A stretch of DNA of 64,000 nt, taken from UTCFX2 sp963726375 (GTDB lineage Bacteria > Chloroflexota > Anaerolineae > Anaerolineales > UBA4823). Of this stretch, positions 60,098-64,000 are shown one piece after another. The stretch's first letter is position 1; the number at the start of each line of letters is the position of its first letter. The position numbers and the translations under genes were made by a program. The notes beneath the pieces are model-generated. The model was not told the DNA's origin, did not search any database, and saw only the letters and a list, made by a program, of their open reading frames with translations. Location of the stretch: assembly GCA_963726375.1 (NCBI GenBank), contig CAVSCE010000008.1, positions 1,095,453 to 1,159,452 of the forward strand, written 5' to 3'.

Positions 60098-62422
60098 TCA
60101 AGGCGAAGACAGCAGCTCAACCGCCACAAAGAGCTGCTCTGCTGCTTTAACTTCCATCAACGATAACGGGAACGGCAGCTGATGCCCGAATGGATAATCC
60201 CGATTGGGATCCTCTAAGTCGGAAAAGTAGACTTGCGAATCCAGAAAACTGAAACCTTGCAATGTGGAATTCGTCCGCACCTGGACCTTCTGGCCGTTAT
60301 CGAGAGGCCAGCGAAAATCTGCCCATGCCTGGGAAGTTGGATATTTCTCAGGCCAACCCGGGTAGAAACGCCTCCATGGATCAAGCAGCAGCGGGATGCG
60401 AACTGCATAATTTGGCAGGTCCGGCGGGAGATCGTATCGGACTTCAATACCGTGGGGAGTCAGGTGAAAAACCTTGACCGAATCATCCTCCGGGCGTGTA
60501 AAAGCCAGAATCCCTTCATCCTGCCCGACGGCAAAATCCCTTCCAGGCCCAGCAAATGCCCCGGGGATCACTTGCGGGTCTGTGATATGACCCGCAGAAA
60601 GGTCCCAGGTCGCAGCGTCGCTCAGTCCGGTGATCAGCTGCGAGCCTGGTCCGATCAGCTGATGAAGACTTTCTCCGGCGTTGGGATCTCCACCAGAATT
60701 TACGAATAAAAAGGTCAGAGAACCATCATCGATCTCGAATTGGGCGTAGGCTGTCTCTGACGCCAGGACGCATTCGGCTTGGCCGTCGTGATCCGGGTCG
60801 CCCCGGCAGTCATTCCGGCGTCCAGGCGATTCTGCCCAATCTGCAGCCTGGAGCAGCGACCAGACCTGTCCAAGGGAATTCGAGCGCAGCTCAGGCAGTC
60901 CATGCTGGAGAGGGTAAACCGGAGCATAGAGAGAAACATAAACCTGCCAGGCAGCTTCAGCGAGGCGATTTTCTGGGGCCTCGAGCAGCGCTCTGCTGAG
61001 CTGTGATGCAGGCGTCAAAATCTGCGCGTTTTCAAGTAGCTGAGTGTCTGCTGAAGCCAGCTCGATCTGGCGCGTCCGCCTGGTCTGCTGGTAGACTGGA
61101 TCTATACGCTGCACCCAGGGGTGGCGGCTCAACCAGCGAAAAGTTTCCCGTGCTGATTCTGGATCGCCCCAGGCACTGTTCGGCAGATCGCCGCCCAGGT
61201 TGTAATAATATAGATCCGCTGCTTCGTCCTCTTTAGAGGCAATTGCGCTTCGAAGGAGCCTTTTCTTCCATTCCAGGGTCAGGCCATTCATCCCGGCCGG
61301 GTCTGCACCGCTCGCCTGGGGATCCGTGATTGGGAAGAACTCGGCTGCCGCCTAATTCGACCGCCGTGGATGGACCATGCGTTTTGTCACCAGGCTGGCG
61401 GCTGAATACCAGTGCGGTACTTTCAGGGATGGACAGGGTGCCTGGGAGATAGAGAGAGTTGGATGATGCAATCCCGAAACGGTTGGAAATTTCCTTGGAC
61501 CATGCGATGGCACGCTCCTGGAGAGGTGCGGTGATTGGCTCAAGGTTGTATCTCGGATCAATCGCCATCGGCGGGAGAATTTAACAGTCTTTCTGCTTGC
61601 AGTTCCTTGATCAGCTCCAGCTCGCCGGCAAACTCCAGCGCAGATAATGCGGCCGGGTAATTCATGTCCAGCAGAATCAGGGGAGAAGCGGCCGACCGCG
61701 CCGTACGCAGCAGGTTCCAGAGCCCGTGCCGGCCTCCAAGCGGACCCGTATGGGCACCATCCCACCGCCTCAATGCGGTCAGAGGGGTGTATGCTGGAAA
61801 GGTGTTCCAGAATGCCAGCAGATAGCGAGCAGGCGCTGGTGGAGTCATCCCCAAATCAATCGGATCAAGCTGGTCAGCAATGTTATGACTGCCAGGGGGT
61901 GTCAAAAAAACCTGCAGCTTCACCGGACGGCGAATCTCAAATCCCGATAAATGTTTGAAGAGGGAAATCTTGATTCAGGCTGATCAGCAGGTTTTCGTTG
62001 ATCGGATCGCGCAGCACCAGGATCGCAGCCCCGGCCTGAATTTTCCCGGAATACTCCCTCAGCTCGATCTTTCCCTGTGCTGGGATCTTCAGAAGTAGAT
62101 CCATCTCGATCATTGCTGTAGCCGTGATTGGCAGCGACTTCGTCCCGCCATCTCTGGCGTCCAGCGCAATATACAGGTCGAAACCAGCCAGGTCATCCGC
62201 TTGAAGCAGATCAAGGCGGATCTGCAGCTCATCTCCAACCTCCCGTAGATAAGCCGCGATCAAATCCTGGTCGGGATGATCCGCATCGTCCGGGTCAAGC
62301 AGCCGCAGGTCTTCCCAATCCCAGGTCGCTGCCAATCCTTCGGCCGGGTGAGGGCTGCAGCCTGCAAGCAGGATCGCAAATATGATCAGAACCCGATAGA
62401 GTGATTTTTGATCTCGAAGCAC
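60098..62422 (-). CDS. Large secreted lipoprotein of unknown function, frameshifted
   Basis: A GTG at 62422 opens a lipoprotein signal (YRVLIIFAILLAGCSPHPAE) with the lipobox LAGC. The rest joins four frames by shifts near 61930, 61560, 61350 and 61270, about 775 residues in all. The first 180 residues form a beta-rich domain (YLREVGDELQIRLDLLQADD, ITATAMIEMDLLLKIPAQ). The middle reads RYLLAFWNTFPAYTPLTALR and ASPLILLDMNYPAALSALEF. The last 390 residues (LPNYAVRIPLLLDPWRRFYP, DFRWPLDNGQKVQVR) look like a carbohydrate-related beta domain. I do not recognise a named family. It runs in the same orientation as the hydrolase-like gene and glnA. Confidence 0.55.
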
Positions 62423-62533
62423 CAGCGTATCATACCATGCTGACGCAGGTTCCTGTTTTGACGGCTGAGCCGGCAATATTTTTTATTAGTCGAGTATAAG
62501 ACGACCACCTGCTTGTGGATGGCTAAAAATTGT

Positions 62534-62539
62534 TATAAT
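62534..62539 (+). promoter_or_regulatory. -10 box before the deaminase gene
   Basis: A perfect TATAAT, 58 bases upstream of the deaminase ATG, in the gap between two divergent genes. TTGTGG 15 bases further up is a weak -35 candidate. Confidence 0.35.
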
Positions 62540-62597
62540 TGGGTCGCCGAGATCATCCTATGATCTGCAAAATCCCATCCTATTTCAGGAGACATCC

Positions 62598-63986
62598 ATG
62601 TCCACGCTCTTGGTAAGAAACGCTCGCCTTGTTGTAACCCAGGACCAGCAAAATCGTCAAATCCTCGATGGGGGCCTCTTTATCCGAGACCGGGTGATCG
62701 AGCAGGTTGGAAAAACGGAAGAGCTGCCAACCCATGCCGATGAAGTGATCGATGCGCGCAACCTGGCTATTGTGCCCGGGCTTGTGAACACGCATCATCA
62801 TTTTTACCAGACGCTCACAAGGGCTGTTCCCGGCTCGCAGAATGAAGAATTGTTTGATTGGCTCGTGCGGCTGTATCCGATCTGGGGAGAGCTGACCGAA
62901 GAGGCGGTCTATATCAGCACGCTGACGGCGATGGCTGAGATGATCTTATCCGGATGCACCACGAGCAGCGACCACCTGTATCTCTACCCGAACAATTCGA
63001 CGCTGGATGCACAGGTGAAAGCCGCGCGCGAGATTGGGATGCGGTTTCATGTCACGCGCGGCTCGATGTCGCGCGGGCGCAGCAAAGGCGGGCTGCCGCC
63101 AGATCACGTCGTCCAGGAAGAAGACGAAATCCTGAAGGACTGCCAGCGAGTGATCGAGTCCTTCCACGACCCTGAGCCGTATGCGATGGTCCGGGTGGCA
63201 TTGGCACCTTGCTCGCCTTTCTCCGTGACCTCCGACCTGATGCGCCAGGCTGCAAAGCTGGCTCGGGCTTATAAAAACGTCATGCTCCACACCCACGTCG
63301 CGGAGACGCGCGACGAAGAAAGCTTCTGCATCAAGCTGTTCGGATTGCGCCCCGCAGCCTATATGCAGTCCGTAGATTGGACCGGACCGGACGTCTGGTG
63401 GGCGCATTCGATCTTCGTCGATTCCGATGAGATCAAGATGCTGGCTGAAACCGGCACCGGCGTGGCACACTGCCCTTCTTCGAACATGCGGCTTGGTTCC
63501 GGGATCTGCCCGGTGCGCGAGATGCTGGACGCCGGCGTTAAAGTTGGGTTGGGTGTGGACGGCTCGGCGAGCAACGATTCGAGCCATGTCTTTACCGAAG
63601 CCCGCCAGGCGATGCTGCTCCAGCGGGTGAAGAACGGGGCGGCGGTGTTCAGCGTCCAGGAAGCGCTGGAGCTGGCGAGCAAGGGTGGCGCATCCGTGCT
63701 CGGGCGGGATGAGATCGGCGCGCTGGAACCCGGCAAGGCAGCCGATTTCGTGGGCGTTAACCTCAACACGCTCAGCATGGCTGGCGGCGCGGTCCACGAC
63801 CCGTTAGCCGCTCTGCTGCTGTGCACGGTCGACAAAGTCGACCTCTCGGTGATCAATGGGAAAGTCGTCGTGCGTGACGGCAGGCTGCTGACAATCGACG
63901 TCGGGAAGCTGGTCGAACGGCACAATGAGATCGCTGAAGAGATCGTGTCGCGACACCCGAACCCCGAGCGGTTTAAATTGGTGTAA
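62598..63986 (+). CDS. 8-oxoguanine deaminase-type amidohydrolase
   Basis: An intact 462-residue metal-dependent deaminase. PGLVNTHHHFYQTLTRAVPG has the metal histidines (H66-H68), NVMLHTHVAETRDEESFCIK the third, VWWAHSIFVDSDEI the fourth, and LGVDGSASNDSSHVF the metal aspartate. FDWLVRLYPIWGELT, the TRGSMSRGRSKGGLPPDHVV loop and PCSPFSVTSDLMRQAAKL match 8-oxoguanine deaminases, which remove the amine of 8-oxoguanine and isocytosine. Related AtzB/guanine deaminases cannot be fully excluded. AGGAGA lies five bases before the ATG. Confidence 0.85.
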   Translation: MSTLLVRNARLVVTQDQQNRQILDGGLFIRDRVIEQVGKTEELPTHADEVIDARNLAIVPGLVNTHHHFYQTLTRAVPGSQNEELFDWLVRLYPIWGELTEEAVYISTLTAMAEMILSGCTTSSDHLYLYPNNSTLDAQVKAAREIGMRFHVTRGSMSRGRSKGGLPPDHVVQEEDEILKDCQRVIESFHDPEPYAMVRVALAPCSPFSVTSDLMRQAAKLARAYKNVMLHTHVAETRDEESFCIKLFGLRPAAYMQSVDWTGPDVWWAHSIFVDSDEIKMLAETGTGVAHCPSSNMRLGSGICPVREMLDAGVKVGLGVDGSASNDSSHVFTEARQAMLLQRVKNGAAVFSVQEALELASKGGASVLGRDEIGALEPGKAADFVGVNLNTLSMAGGAVHDPLAALLLCTVDKVDLSVINGKVVVRDGRLLTIDVGKLVERHNEIAEEIVSRHPNPERFKLV

Positions 63987-64000
63987 AAAAAGAAAATACC

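Overview
The window looks like a chromosomal segment of an anaerobic, filament-type bacterium of the Chloroflexota, most likely class Anaerolineae. That placement is inference from protein style and gene order (rex/obg/nadD, yebC-ruvC-ruvA, Ino1-type inositol phosphate synthase, signal-peptide proteins with Thr/Pro linkers and a C-terminal membrane anchor); no rRNA is present to confirm it. About half of the roughly 60 genes are broken by single-base indels. In several cases the shift sits in or beside a homopolymer run and both halves are well conserved, so most frameshifts are probably sequencing or assembly errors rather than decay. Damage is heavy at 1-44 kb and 57-62 kb and light at 46-57 kb.

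Bases 1-34.5 kb are a surface-polysaccharide locus read almost entirely leftwards. It holds three GT4 and five GT2 glycosyltransferases, two O-antigen ligase/polymerase-like membrane proteins, a Wzm/Wzt ABC exporter with a carbohydrate-binding tail, two PLP sugar aminotransferases (one of the WecE/RffA type), two SDR epimerase/dehydratases, three hexapeptide acyltransferases, a B12-binding radical SAM protein and a PF14907-type nucleotidyltransferase. Inside it lies a group suited to decorating sugars: an adenylate-forming ligase, a free-standing carrier protein, a PglD/NeuD-like acyltransferase, two related GNATs, a FemAB-like acyltransferase and two tandem sugar-transfer-associated ATP-grasp enzymes. 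Two BNR-repeat, membrane-anchored extracellular proteins lie in the same locus.

Bases 34.6-36.4 kb carry a nitroreductase, a class II-like histone deacetylase family enzyme and a PspC protein. Bases 36.5-43 kb hold a leftward operon: acetyl-CoA synthetase, then E1alpha, E1beta and E2 of a 2-oxoacid dehydrogenase, then an acyl carrier protein. The operon ends in a truncated IS1182-type transposase joined in frame to a second acyl carrier protein. A small zinc-ribbon protein, a DDN-like split-barrel protein, a GyrI-like protein and tRNA-Pro(CGG) follow.

Bases 45-57.7 kb are mostly rightward housekeeping genes: ino1, yebC, ruvC, ruvA, proC, the F1 ATPase genes atpA-atpG-atpD-atpC, mreB, obg and nadD. 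The redox repressor rex is divergent from obg, and a Rex-like operator lies between them. Bases 57.7-62.4 kb run leftwards: a large lipoprotein, an alpha/beta-hydrolase-like protein lacking its nucleophile, and glnA. The window closes with a rightward 8-oxoguanine deaminase-type amidohydrolase.
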